This document shows positions 13,981 through 22,730 of a stretch of 46,976 bases of DNA, piece by piece; position 1 is the first letter of the stretch, and the number at the start of each line of letters is the position of its first letter. Made by a program: the position numbers and the translations under genes. This DNA comes from Kitasatospora sp. MAA19 (GTDB lineage: Bacteria > Actinomycetota > Actinomycetes > Streptomycetales > Streptomycetaceae), in NCBI RefSeq assembly GCF_029894125.1, contig NZ_JARXYZ010000052.1:1-46976 (forward strand), read 5' to 3'. Under the pieces are notes generated by a model that worked only from the letters and a program-made list of their open reading frames with translations, made no database searches and was not told the DNA's origin.

Positions 13981-16548
13981 ATGCTGCTCAGAACCGCTCT
14001 GCGGAGCTTCTTCGCCCACAAGGGCCGGATGGCCCTCTCCCTGATCGCCGTGGTGCTGTCGGTCGCGTTCGTCTCCGGCACCCTGGTGTTCTCCGACACC
14101 GCGACCAGCACCTTCGACAAGCTCTTCGCCGCGACCGCCTCCGACGTCTCGGTCCAGCCGCCCAAGCCGGCCGAGAACGAGGAGCCGTCGGCCTCCGACA
14201 AGCCGCGGACCGTCCCGGTCGACGCCGCCCGGCAGCTCGCCGCGGTGCCCGGGGTGAAGACGGCGGTCGGCCAGGTCAGGGTCGAGAACGCCACCCTGGT
14301 CAACCCGGCCACCAACAAGCTGGTCGGCCCGACCAGCGGCGCCCCGACCCTGGTCGGCAACTGGACCGGGACCCCGCGCAGTGCGATGCGCCTCACCCAG
14401 GGCCACGCCCCGCAGGGCGCGGGCGAGCTGGTGCTGGACGCGGACACCGCGAAGAAGGCCGGTCTCGGCCTCGGCGGCCGGCTCCGGGTCGACAACGCCG
14501 GCGGCCGGCACGAGTTCACCATCGCGGGCATCGCCTCCTTCACCACCACCAACCCCGGTGCGGCGCTGGCCTTCCTGGACACCCCGACCGCCCAGCAGGT
14601 CCTGCTCGGCGAGCAGGCGTACACCTCGGTGGAGGCGTTCGGCGACGGCAGCCGCGGCAACGACCGGCTCAAGGCCGACGCGCTGGCCACGCTGGGCACC
14701 GGCTACCAGGTCAAGACCGCGGCCGAGCAGAAGGACGAGAACACCAAGAACGTCGGCAGCGGCCTGGGCTTCATGAAGAACGCGATGCTCGGCTTCGCGC
14801 TCATCTCGGCGTTCGTCGGCTGCTTCCTGATCATCAACACCTTCTCGATGCTGGTCGCCCAGCGCACCCGGGAGATCGGCCTGCTGCGCGCCATCGGCGG
14901 CAGCCGCCGGCAGGTGAACCGCTCGGTGCTGGCCGAGGCGCTGATCCTCGGCGTGCTGGGCTCGACCCTCGGGATCGGGGCCGGGCTGGGGATCGCGGTC
15001 GGCCTGATCAAGCTGATGAACGCGATCGGCATGGAGCTCAAGGCGAGCGACCTGCAGATCGGGCCGAGCGTGTTCCTCGCCGGGTACGCCCTGGGCATCG
15101 TGGTCACGCTGGTGGCGGCCTGGTTCCCGGCCCGCCGGGCGAGCAGGATCGCGCCGATGGCCGCCCTGCGCGACCACGGCACGCCGGCCGAGGGCCGCGC
15201 CAACCTGGTCCGTACGGTGGTCGGCCTCGCCTTGACGGCGGGTGGCGGCGGTCTGCTGGTGCTCGCGGCGAAGGCGGCGAAGGCGGCCACCGGCGGCCGG
15301 TACCTGGGCCTGGGCGTGCTGCTCACCCTGATCGGCTTCGTGGTGCTCGGCCCGCTGCTGGCCACCGTCGTGGTCCGGGCGCTGGGCGCACTGCTGCCGG
15401 CCGTGTTCGGCCCGTCCGGCCGGCTCGCCCAGCGCAACGCGATGCGCAACCCGCGCCGCACCGGCGCCACCGCCGCCGCGCTGATGGTCGGACTGGCACT
15501 GGTGATCGGCTCCTCGGTGTTCAGCGCCTCGATGGTCACCTCGGCCAACGCGCAGATCGACCGGTCGGTGGGCGCGGACTACGTCGTCCAGGGCGGCCGC
15601 ACCTCGATCACCCCCGAGATGCTGGACGCGGTCCGCCGGACCCAGGGCATCGACCACGTCACCACCCAGAAGTTCTTCGGCCCCAGGCTCCAGCTGCCGG
15701 ACGGCCGGAGCGCGCGGACGAACCTCACCGCCGCGCCGCCCGCCTTCTTCACCACCGACTTCCACCTCCCGGTCACCGCCGGTTCGCTGGACGCGATCGG
15801 GCGGGGCGAGCTGGGGATCGGCGAGGCCTTCGCGAAGGACCACGGCCTGACGGTCGGCGACCGGGTGACCGTCGCCTACGACAAGGACCACACCCAGGTG
15901 CTGCCGGTGGGGGCGGTGTTCGCGAAGGGCTCGCTGTTCGGCGACGGCTCCTTCGTCGACTTCGACACCATGGCCAAGGCCGTACCGGCCGCCGACCAGC
16001 CTCCGGTCTGGACGTTCTTCGCCAAGGCCTCGTCCGGGACCGACGTCGCGAAGACGCTGACCGCCCTGGAGGACGCGCTCAAGGAGTACCCGCAGCTGAC
16101 CATCAAGGACCAGGCCGGCTACAAGAAGGTCGTGCAGTCCCAGGTCGACACCCTGCTCTACCTGATCTACGGCCTGGTCGGCCTCTCCATCACGGTCGCC
16201 GTGCTCGGCGTGGTCAACACCCTGGCCCTGTCGGTGGTCGAGCGGACCCGGGAGATCGGCCTGCTGCGGGCGATCGGGCTCTCCCGCCGCCAGCTGCGCC
16301 GGATGATCCGGCTGGAGTCCGTGGTGATCGCGGTGTTCGGCGCGGTCCTCGGCACCGGGCTCGGCCTGGCCTGGGGCGTCACCGCCCAGCGGGTGCTGCG
16401 TGACCAGGGCCTGGACACGCTCTCCGTGCCGACCACCACGCTCGCGGTGACGCTGGTCGCCTCGGTGGTGATCGGACTGGTCGCCGCCCTCGTCCCGGCC
16501 TTCCGGGCCGGGCGGATGAACGTCCTCACGGCCATCGCGACGGACTGA
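13981..16548 (+). CDS. ABC transporter permease with two FtsX domains
   Basis: 855 aa. Organisation: membrane helix near residues 15-38, an extracytoplasmic MacB-like periplasmic core domain (about 40-260), an FtsX domain with three helices (about 265-395), further helices and a second extracellular domain (about 505-715), and a final FtsX domain (about 720-855). Each FtsX domain carries the same coupling segment: AQRTREIGLLRAIGGSRRQV and VERTREIGLLRAIGLSRRQL. Single-polypeptide double-FtsX permeases in Actinobacteria pair with one MacB-like ATPase and often export lipids or antimicrobial peptides, but the cargo here is unknown. ATG 13981 follows GGACGAG by five bases. Confidence 0.93.
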   Translation: MLLRTALRSFFAHKGRMALSLIAVVLSVAFVSGTLVFSDTATSTFDKLFAATASDVSVQPPKPAENEEPSASDKPRTVPVDAARQLAAVPGVKTAVGQVRVENATLVNPATNKLVGPTSGAPTLVGNWTGTPRSAMRLTQGHAPQGAGELVLDADTAKKAGLGLGGRLRVDNAGGRHEFTIAGIASFTTTNPGAALAFLDTPTAQQVLLGEQAYTSVEAFGDGSRGNDRLKADALATLGTGYQVKTAAEQKDENTKNVGSGLGFMKNAMLGFALISAFVGCFLIINTFSMLVAQRTREIGLLRAIGGSRRQVNRSVLAEALILGVLGSTLGIGAGLGIAVGLIKLMNAIGMELKASDLQIGPSVFLAGYALGIVVTLVAAWFPARRASRIAPMAALRDHGTPAEGRANLVRTVVGLALTAGGGGLLVLAAKAAKAATGGRYLGLGVLLTLIGFVVLGPLLATVVVRALGALLPAVFGPSGRLAQRNAMRNPRRTGATAAALMVGLALVIGSSVFSASMVTSANAQIDRSVGADYVVQGGRTSITPEMLDAVRRTQGIDHVTTQKFFGPRLQLPDGRSARTNLTAAPPAFFTTDFHLPVTAGSLDAIGRGELGIGEAFAKDHGLTVGDRVTVAYDKDHTQVLPVGAVFAKGSLFGDGSFVDFDTMAKAVPAADQPPVWTFFAKASSGTDVAKTLTALEDALKEYPQLTIKDQAGYKKVVQSQVDTLLYLIYGLVGLSITVAVLGVVNTLALSVVERTREIGLLRAIGLSRRQLRRMIRLESVVIAVFGAVLGTGLGLAWGVTAQRVLRDQGLDTLSVPTTTLAVTLVASVVIGLVAALVPAFRAGRMNVLTAIATD

Positions 16549-16605
16549 CCCGGCGGCGGGGGCCGCTCGACCCGGCGGAGGGGGCCGCCGAGGGGGGAAC
16601 GGGGG

Positions 16606-16640
16606 GCAGGGGCCGGGTGCTGTGCGCACCCGGCCCCTGC
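16606..16640 (+). terminator. perfect 15-bp hairpin after the ABC permease
   Basis: Arms 16606-16620 and 16626-16640 are exact reverse complements with a 5-base loop, 57 bases after the stop codon. Confidence 0.85.
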
Positions 16641-16960
16641 GGCACGGACCGCCCCTGGTGGGCTGCGATGACCGCGCGATGCGCGGTTTTCACCATCGTT
16701 CACCACGTGCTCCGAACCTGCGCCGAACCTGCACCGAACCCGCTCCGGCCGCCTCCGGGCCCCGCCGAGGGCCTGCCGAACGCCCGTCCGGGCCCGGGTT
16801 CGCCCCCCGGAATCCGCCCGTCCGGGCCCCGTTGCGGGCCCGTGGAGGGCGCGGAGTACGGTGGGCGTGATCAAGGGACCGGCCCGGCGTCGCGAGGTGC
16901 GCGCAGCGGCCCAGACCGGGACAAGACGGAGACGCGTCCGCACCGGTACGGTTGGCCCCG
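16641..16960 (+). other. 320-base region upstream of a glycosyltransferase, with 11-bp direct repeats
   Basis: No gene seen. CCGAACCTGCG-like units repeat three times with an exact 11-base period at 16712-16744. Just before them TTTCACC (16688) and GTTCACC (16698) form another direct pair. TACGGT at 16947-16952 is a -10 candidate eight bases before ATG 16961. Confidence 0.45.
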
Positions 16961-18001
16961 ATGAACACCAAGGCTGCTGAGGAGCTGCCGGCTGTCTCCG
17001 TGATCATGCCGGTGCTCAACGAGGAACGACACCTGCGTACGGCGGTCCGGCGCATCCTGGACCAGGAGTACCCCGGGCCGATGGAGGTGGTGATCGCCCT
17101 CGGTCCGTCCACCGACCGGACCGCGGAGATCGCGGCCGAGCTGGTGGCGGAGGACCCGCGGGTACGGACCGTGGCGAACCCCACCGGTCGTACTCCCGCG
17201 GGACTGAACGCCGCGATCCGCGGCTCACGCCATCCGATAGTGGTGCGCGTGGACGGCCACGGCCTGCTCACCCCCGGTTACATCACCACCGCGGTCCGGC
17301 TGCTCAGCGAGATGGAGGCGGCCAACGTCGGCGGCATCATGCACGCCGAGGGCGAGACCGAGTGGGAGAACGCGGTCGCCGCCGCGATGACCTCCAAGAT
17401 CGGTGTCGGCAACGCGGCCTTCCACACCGGCGGCCTGGCCGGTCCGGCGGACACCGTCTACCTCGGGGTGTTCCGGCGCGAGGTGCTGGAGAAGCTCGGC
17501 GGCTACAACGAGGAGTTCATCCGCGCCCAGGACTGGGAGCTCAACTACCGGATCCGCCAGGACGGCGGGCTGGTCTGGTTCACCCCGCAGCTCAAGGTGA
17601 CCTACCGGCCCCGGCCGTCGGTGCGGGCGCTGGCCAAGCAGTACAAGGACTACGGCCGTTGGCGCCGGGTGGTCACCCGCTACCACCGCGGCTCGGTCAA
17701 CCTCCGCTACCTGGCCCCGCCGACCGCCTTCCTGGCCGTCACGCTCGGGCTGGTGCTGGGCGCCGCCGTCCACCCGGCCTTCCTCGCCGTGCCCGGCGCC
17801 TACCTGCTGGGCATCGTCGGCGGCGGGCTGGTCGAGGGCCGCGGCCTGTCGTTCAAGGCCAAGGCGCTGCTGCCGGTGGCGCTCGCCACCATGCACCTCA
17901 GCTGGGGCTTCGGCTTCCTCACCTCGCCCCGCTCGCTGGCCCGCAGGGTGATAAGCAGTGTCGACCCGGCCGCCACGGACGTGCTGTCCAAGGCGAGTTG
18001 A
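16961..18001 (+). CDS. family 2 glycosyltransferase with C-terminal membrane helices
   Basis: 346 aa. GT-A fold enzyme transferring a sugar from an NDP-sugar, probably to a lipid-linked or cell-surface acceptor. VSVIMPVLNEERHLRTAV (12-29) is the nucleotide-binding start. VVRVDGHGLLTPGYI holds the DxD-like metal motif (DGH, near residue 94). The acceptor-side acidic motif is in FIRAQDWELNYRIRQDGG, equivalent to ED/QxxRW. Two or three hydrophobic segments (about 250-310) anchor it. The start is ATG 16961, eight bases after TACGGT; upstream TTG is not needed. It lies among LCP genes, suggesting a role in a surface glycopolymer, by context only. Confidence 0.88.
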   Translation: MNTKAAEELPAVSVIMPVLNEERHLRTAVRRILDQEYPGPMEVVIALGPSTDRTAEIAAELVAEDPRVRTVANPTGRTPAGLNAAIRGSRHPIVVRVDGHGLLTPGYITTAVRLLSEMEAANVGGIMHAEGETEWENAVAAAMTSKIGVGNAAFHTGGLAGPADTVYLGVFRREVLEKLGGYNEEFIRAQDWELNYRIRQDGGLVWFTPQLKVTYRPRPSVRALAKQYKDYGRWRRVVTRYHRGSVNLRYLAPPTAFLAVTLGLVLGAAVHPAFLAVPGAYLLGIVGGGLVEGRGLSFKAKALLPVALATMHLSWGFGFLTSPRSLARRVISSVDPAATDVLSKAS

Positions 18002-18049
18002 CGCCGCCCGGCCCCAAGGGCCCGTCCCGCGCCGCTATCGTCGGTGCGC

Positions 18050-18541
18050 ATGGGGACAGCTGAGGGCGGGCCCGGCGCGGCCCGGATCGAGCCGAGCACG
18101 GACGTCGACGGACGGGCCGCCGTCGGTGCGGGGACGACGGTGTGGCACCTCGCCCAGGTCCGCGAGGACGGGGTGTTCATCGGCCCGGCCGCCGTCCTCA
18201 CCAACGACCGCCACCCCCGCGCGGTGACCCCCGACGGCCGCCCCAAGCGTCAACAGGACTGGCATGCCGAGGGGGTGACGCTTCGTCAGGGATGCTCGAT
18301 CGGCGGCCGGGCGGTCCTGGTCGCCGGGGTGACGGTCGGCCGCTGGGCACTGGTCGCGGCCGGCGCCGTGGTCCACCGGGACGTCCCGGACTTCGCCCTG
18401 GTCGCCGGCGTCCCGGCCCGCCGGATCGGCTGGGTCGGCCGCGCCGGCGAGCCGCTGGAGCCCGCCGGCGACGGCCGCTGGCACTGCCCCCGCACCGGCG
18501 AGCACTACCGGGAGACCGGCGGAACCCTCGCGCCCGGCTAG
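18050..18541 (+). CDS. left-handed beta-helix sugar N-acyltransferase, WbpD/WlbB-like, apparently shortened
   Basis: 163 aa. Hexapeptide acyltransferase resembling those that acylate 3-amino nucleotide sugars. Conserved blocks are GTTVWHLAQVRED (about 29-41), FIGPAAVLTNDRHPRA, GCSIGGRAVLVAGVTVGRWALVAAGAVV and DFALVAGVPARRIGWVG. In the family I remember, about 40 residues of beta-helix coils containing the catalytic region separate VRED from the block starting GVFIGP; here they are directly joined, so an in-frame internal deletion is likely and activity doubtful. ATG 18050 follows TATCGT by eight bases; GTG 18044 would overlap the promoter spacing. It follows the glycosyltransferase by 48 bases. 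Confidence 0.7.
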   Translation: MGTAEGGPGAARIEPSTDVDGRAAVGAGTTVWHLAQVREDGVFIGPAAVLTNDRHPRAVTPDGRPKRQQDWHAEGVTLRQGCSIGGRAVLVAGVTVGRWALVAAGAVVHRDVPDFALVAGVPARRIGWVGRAGEPLEPAGDGRWHCPRTGEHYRETGGTLAPG

Positions 18542-18582
18542 GGCACGCCCTGGGGTCTGTCCGGCCCGGCCGGCTGCTCGGG

Positions 18583-20247
18583 TCACTTGGCGCAGGCGTC
18601 GGTGTCGTCCGCCTGCACCCGCTGGAGGTCCTTCGGCGCCTCGGTCGGGGGCGCGGCCGGGGTGGTCGGCGCGGTGAGGATGTCCTTGCCGAGCACCACC
18701 ACCAGCGAGCCCTTCGGGTCGGCCTTCGGGTCCGGCCGGACGGCGTCGCCGGGCAGGCCGAGGGCGGCGGCCAGGGCGGCGGCCGCGGCCTCCTGCCCGG
18801 TCGGGTAGGACACCGAGCTGCTCGCGGTGACGGGCGCGTCGGAGGCCGTCGCAGCCTTGGCGAAACCCTTCGTGCGGAGCTTGTCCACGGTCGGCCCCGA
18901 CTGCCCGCGCGTCCCGCTGCCGTTGCGCACCGTCACCCGGACGTCCTTGGGGTCCACCGCCGGGGTGGTGGCGGTCGGAGCCGGCTGCGCGGGCGCCGGC
19001 GCGGCCTCGGTGGTCTCGGGTGCGGCCGGGGTGGCGGTCTCGGTCAGCGAGCGGTCGCCCGCGATCATCGCGAACAGCTGCCCGGCGTCCGGCTGCTTGA
19101 GCACCAGCCGGTCCTTGTCCTTGGGGTCGTCCAGGACCGGCACGGTGGCGAAGGTGATGTTCTTGGTGTCCACCTTGCTGAGGTCCAGCGCGAGGTCCTT
19201 CAGCTTGTCGACGCTGCCTATCCCGGAGTCCACGGTGAGCGCCTTGGTGGCGGCGTCCGCGAGCTTGTAGAGCTTGCTCGGGCTGGTCAGGGTGTCGTCG
19301 CTCTTGATCTTGCGGATCATCGAGCTGATGAACTGCTGCTGGAGCGGGATCCGGGTGAGGTCGCCGCCGAAGCCGACCGCGTGCCGGGTGCGGACGAAGG
19401 CCAGCGCCTCCTCGCCCTGGACCACGTGCCGGCCCTTGCTCATCTTCAGGTGCGAGTCCGAGTCGTTGATGTCCTTGGCCGCGCAGACCTCGACCCCGCC
19501 GACGGCGCTGGAGAGCGTCTTCACCGCCTCGAAGTTGACCTGCACGAAGTGGTCGACCCGGATCCCGGTGATCTTCTCCACCGTCTTCCAGGTGCAGCCC
19601 GGGTCACGCCCGTCCTGGCCGAGGCTGGTGTTGAACATGTCCCGCGCGGTGCCGGGGATCTTCTTGCCGTCGGAGCTCTGGCACTCCGGGATCGGCACCA
19701 TCAGGTCGCGCGGGATGCTGATCGCGGTCGCGTTGGAGCGGTCCTTGGAGATGTGGAACAGCAGCGTGGTGTCGGCGTGCCCGGCGCTGCCCTCGTCGCC
19801 GTACTCACGGCCGAGGCCCTGCCGGCTGTCGGTGCCCAGCACCAGGATGTTCAGCGCGTCCCCGGCGGCCTTGGGGCGCTCCTCCTCGTTGCCGAGCTGG
19901 ACCTTGACGGAGGTCAGGTTGCTGTTGAAGTGCTGGTACAGGTAGTACGCCCCGCCGCAGCCCGCGACCATCACCAGGGCGCCGGCCCCGGCGGTCCACT
20001 TGAGCGCCCGGCGGCGCCGGGTCCGCTTGGCGGCGGCTGCCGCCCGGCGTCGGGAGTCCCGGCGGCCCGGCCCGGCGGCCTCCCCGGCCTCGACCGCGGG
20101 CGCGGCCGGGGCCGCCGCGGCGTTCCGGCCGGACGGGCGGCGGCGCTGCCCGGGGATGCCGGCGGACGGGTCGAGCCGGTACTGGCCGGTTTCCGGGTCA
20201 CGCGTCCACTGGTCGGCGGGATCGACCTCCGGTTTGTCCTGCTGCAC
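18583..20247 (-). CDS. LCP family protein with C-terminal LytR_C domain
   Basis: 554 aa. Second LCP phosphotransferase. The N-terminus is basic and Ala/Arg-rich with DPETGQYRLDP, a short motif common in actinobacterial LCP proteins. One membrane helix lies at about 84-105. The LCP domain has LGTDSRQG, ADTTLLFHISK, AISIPRDLMVPIP, GIRVDHFVQVNF, and LAFVRTRHAVGFGGDLTRIP with the conserved arginines. A Pro/Ala/Thr linker leads to a LytR_C domain (about 440-520: VRVTVRNGSGTRGQ, VSYPTGQEAAA). It begins with GTG 20247, with GGAGGT 11 bases upstream. An ECF-type promoter lies about 70 bases upstream. Confidence 0.93.
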   Translation of the reverse strand: MQQDKPEVDPADQWTRDPETGQYRLDPSAGIPGQRRRPSGRNAAAAPAAPAVEAGEAAGPGRRDSRRRAAAAAKRTRRRRALKWTAGAGALVMVAGCGGAYYLYQHFNSNLTSVKVQLGNEEERPKAAGDALNILVLGTDSRQGLGREYGDEGSAGHADTTLLFHISKDRSNATAISIPRDLMVPIPECQSSDGKKIPGTARDMFNTSLGQDGRDPGCTWKTVEKITGIRVDHFVQVNFEAVKTLSSAVGGVEVCAAKDINDSDSHLKMSKGRHVVQGEEALAFVRTRHAVGFGGDLTRIPLQQQFISSMIRKIKSDDTLTSPSKLYKLADAATKALTVDSGIGSVDKLKDLALDLSKVDTKNITFATVPVLDDPKDKDRLVLKQPDAGQLFAMIAGDRSLTETATPAAPETTEAAPAPAQPAPTATTPAVDPKDVRVTVRNGSGTRGQSGPTVDKLRTKGFAKAATASDAPVTASSSVSYPTGQEAAAAALAAALGLPGDAVRPDPKADPKGSLVVVLGKDILTAPTTPAAPPTEAPKDLQRVQADDTDACAK

Positions 20248-20316
20248 GGGGGTTCCCTACCTCCGACCGGTGACGGCTTCGGCTCGCCCATTCGGCGGGC
20301 CGATCCGGACACACTA

Positions 20317-20342
20317 AACGAGCCGAACGGGGGAATCGTTCC
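20317..20342 (-). promoter_or_regulatory. ECF sigma-type promoter of the LCP gene
   Basis: On the minus strand GGAAC (20342-20338) and CGTT (20320-20317) are separated by 17 bases, matching the general GGAAC/CGTT pattern of actinobacterial ECF sigma factors such as SigE. Transcription would start near 20310. Envelope-stress control of LCP genes is known in Streptomyces; its application here is inference. Confidence 0.5.
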
Positions 20343-20440
20343 GGGTGTGATCCGTGCCATGGTCAGGTAATAGCCCGGTCAAGCTCCCAGAACCCGGGAA
20401 CTTTCCGGAAAACCCGCGCCGACCTGCGGCGCAGCCCCGA

Positions 20441-21787
20441 TCAGTGCGGTGCGCAGGCGTCCACGTCGGCCGTACGTCCCTCGAAGGTGGGCGAGGCGCC
20501 CGCCGAAGGTGACGCCCCCGCCGTCGCGCCGGCCACTTCGTTCGACCCCGCACCGGGTGCCGGACTCGCGCCCGCACCCACGCCCGCCCGCACGCCCGCC
20601 CCGGGACTCGCACGAACGCCCGCCCCGGGACTCGCACGAACGCCCGCCCCGGGACTCGCCCCCACGCCCGCCCCGGCACTCGGCGACGGCGCCGCATCGG
20701 GCGGTCGGACGGCGACCTGCCGGTCGTCCCGCAGCGCGGTGAACAGCTGGGTGGTCTGCGGCTGCACGAACTCGTCCCGGTCCGAGTCGTACCGGTACGG
20801 CCGGCGCGGCGCCGTCAGGAACACCACGTCCGTCGAGGGGACGCCCCGCAGGTCCTGGGTGAGGTCGTACAGCGCGCCGAGCGAGGACAGTCCGCCGTCC
20901 GCCTTGACCGAGGAGGTCGCCGCGTCCAGCACCGGCCACAGCCGCGCCGGGTTCAGCAGCACGCCCTGCGACTGCACCTTGCGGATCAGCGCGGCCAGGA
21001 ACTGCTGCTGACGGCCCATCCGCTGGGTGTCGCTGCCGTCGCCCAGGCTCTCCCGGGCCCGGACGTAGCCGAGCGCCTGCTCGCCGTGCAGGCTCTGCCG
21101 CCCGGCGGCCAGGTCGAGCTTGGCCTCCTTGTCGTGGATGGCCTGCGGGACGCACACCTCGACCCCGCCGATCGCGTCCACCATCGTCTTGAAGCCGCTG
21201 AAGTCGAGGATCACGTAGTGGTCGATCCGGATGCCGCTCAGCTGCTCGACGGTGCGGATCGAGCAGGCCGGCCCGCCCAGTTCGAACGCCCAGTTGAACT
21301 GCATCAGCCCGGCCTTGCCGCGGGTGCCGTCCGGCTTCTCGCAGGCGGGGACGGTGACCATGACGTCGCGCGGGATGGAGACCGCCGTCGCGTGCCCGCG
21401 GCCGGCGGCCAGGTGCAGCAGGATCGTGGTGTCCGAGCGCTGGGCGCCGGGCTCGCCGCCGTACGAGGCGTTGGCGCCGGAGCGGTCGTCGCTGCCGATC
21501 AGCAGGATGTTCTCGGCACCCTTGGCCCCGGCCGTCCGGCTCGGCCGCTCGGCCTCCAGCCGGGCGAGCAGCTCGTCGGTGGCCGAGTCGGTGCGGATGT
21601 TGCCGTCCAGCGTGCGGTAGGCGATCCAGAACAGCGCCCCGGTGGCGACCAGCAGGAACGCGACGACGCCGGCGGTGATCAACAGCCACCGCCGGCGCCG
21701 GTGCGGGCGTCCGGGTCCCGGTCCGGAAGGGGGAGCGTCCGTCGGGGAAGTGTCGGTCGGGGGGTGCGCGGTGTCGTCCTCGGCCAT
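20441..21787 (-). CDS. LCP family protein with repetitive Gly-Ala-Ser-Pro tail
   Basis: 448 aa. Third LCP paralogue. A short cytoplasmic segment ending HRRRR is followed by a membrane helix (about 35-57). The catalytic domain has LLIGSDDRSG (second residue pair is DD-R rather than DS-R), RSDTTILLHL, AVSIPRDVMVTVP, GIRIDHYVILDF, YVRARESLGDGSDTQRMGRQ with the conserved arginines. After about residue 375 comes a low-complexity extracellular tail with three perfect-phase SPGAGVRA units, ending DVDACAPH. The final CxPH/CAK-like ending is shared with the LCP at 18583. It is 36 bases downstream of the TIGR03089 gene and probably co-transcribed with it. Confidence 0.92.
   Translation of the reverse strand: MAEDDTAHPPTDTSPTDAPPSGPGPGRPHRRRRWLLITAGVVAFLLVATGALFWIAYRTLDGNIRTDSATDELLARLEAERPSRTAGAKGAENILLIGSDDRSGANASYGGEPGAQRSDTTILLHLAAGRGHATAVSIPRDVMVTVPACEKPDGTRGKAGLMQFNWAFELGGPACSIRTVEQLSGIRIDHYVILDFSGFKTMVDAIGGVEVCVPQAIHDKEAKLDLAAGRQSLHGEQALGYVRARESLGDGSDTQRMGRQQQFLAALIRKVQSQGVLLNPARLWPVLDAATSSVKADGGLSSLGALYDLTQDLRGVPSTDVVFLTAPRRPYRYDSDRDEFVQPQTTQLFTALRDDRQVAVRPPDAAPSPSAGAGVGASPGAGVRASPGAGVRASPGAGVRAGVGAGASPAPGAGSNEVAGATAGASPSAGASPTFEGRTADVDACAPH
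20603..20674 (+). repeat. 24-bp tandem repeat inside an LCP gene
   Basis: Units start at 20603, 20627 and 20651. The first two are identical and the third diverges over its last part; a degraded fourth begins at 20675. The period is a multiple of three, so copy changes only lengthen or shorten the tail. Confidence 0.9.
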
Positions 21788-21823
21788 GGCAGGGATCCCT
21801 ACCCGCCCGGCCGGAACTGGGGA

Positions 21824-22615
21824 TTACCCGAGACGCAGTGTCACCCGTTCGGATTCGGTCCGCTTCTCCCACTGCTCGGGCGTGAGCTCCTGCGCGTTGC
21901 GGCACAGCACCACCGAGGCGCCGGCCGCCAGCGGGGCCAGCAGACCGGCCTCCAGACCCGCCCAGTCCTCGTACGACAGGGTGGAGAGGACCCGGTCGCC
22001 GGGCTTCAGCCCGAGCCGGACGGCCCCCTCGCGGGCCAGCGCGACGGTCTGCTCGCCGGTCAGCTTCAGCGGCAGCCCGTCCACGGCGGTCTCCAGCGCC
22101 TGGCCGTCCGGGGCCACGGGCGAGTACGGCGCGAAGCGGTCGCCCTGGCCGGGCACCTCGGCGGCGTAGTCGAGGAAGCCGTCCGGGCGCTGTGGGAAGC
22201 GCCCGCCGAGCGGGCGCAGGGCCAGGGCCACCCGCTCGCCCTCGCAGGCCTGGGCGGCCGCCAGGCCGTCCGGGCCGCTGACCACCAGGTCGGCGGCGGC
22301 CGGGTCTCCGGCGGGCACCGCCGTCACCCCGACCGACCAGCAGGCCAGCAGCCAGACGGCGCTCTGCCAGTGGGCGGGCAGCAGCAGCGCGGCCCGGTCG
22401 CCCGGGCCGGCGTTCAACTCGTCCTGGAGGAGGTTGGCGGTCTTGGCCACCCAGTTGTCGAAGGTCCGGGCGGACAGCTCCACCCGTTCGCCGGTGGCGT
22501 CGTCGTAGAAGGTGACCAGCGGGGCCGCGGGATCGACCGTGGGCGTGCCGCCTCGCAGGTATGCGTGCAGCAGCTCGACGGGGGTGCGGGCATCGGCAGC
22601 GAAATGCGCAGTCAT
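21824..22615 (-). CDS. TIGR03089 family protein (AMP-binding-like)
   Basis: 263 aa. The sequence TPVELLHAYLRGGTPTVDPA, then VELSARTFDNWVAKTANLLQ and GDRAALLLPAHWQSAVWLLACW, matches the N-terminal part of the AMP-forming ligase fold, but the protein is only about half ligase length and has no P-loop-type SGTTGxPK motif or C-terminal lid. This is how the actinobacterial TIGR03089 family looks, and its function is unknown. Its constant position beside LCP genes suggests a link to envelope assembly. The start is ATG 22615, preceded by TAGGCT and a G-rich stretch. It is probably the first gene of an operon with the LCP gene at 20441-21787. Confidence 0.8.
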   Translation of the reverse strand: MTAHFAADARTPVELLHAYLRGGTPTVDPAAPLVTFYDDATGERVELSARTFDNWVAKTANLLQDELNAGPGDRAALLLPAHWQSAVWLLACWSVGVTAVPAGDPAAADLVVSGPDGLAAAQACEGERVALALRPLGGRFPQRPDGFLDYAAEVPGQGDRFAPYSPVAPDGQALETAVDGLPLKLTGEQTVALAREGAVRLGLKPGDRVLSTLSYEDWAGLEAGLLAPLAAGASVVLCRNAQELTPEQWEKRTESERVTLRLG

Positions 22616-22730
22616 GGTGCGCCCCAGCCTACGGCCTTCGGGTGGGGCGTCGGGAGGGGTGGCGGGAGGGTGGCGGGAGGGGCACGGGGCGGCGTGGCGA
22701 GCGGTCCGATTTGCCGCCACCATCCGGTCT

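Noticed and set aside
13819..16629. Long minus-strand frame opposite the ABC permease
   Set aside because: Low-complexity Arg/Gly/His translation; a shadow of the permease, whose FtsX motifs are unambiguous.
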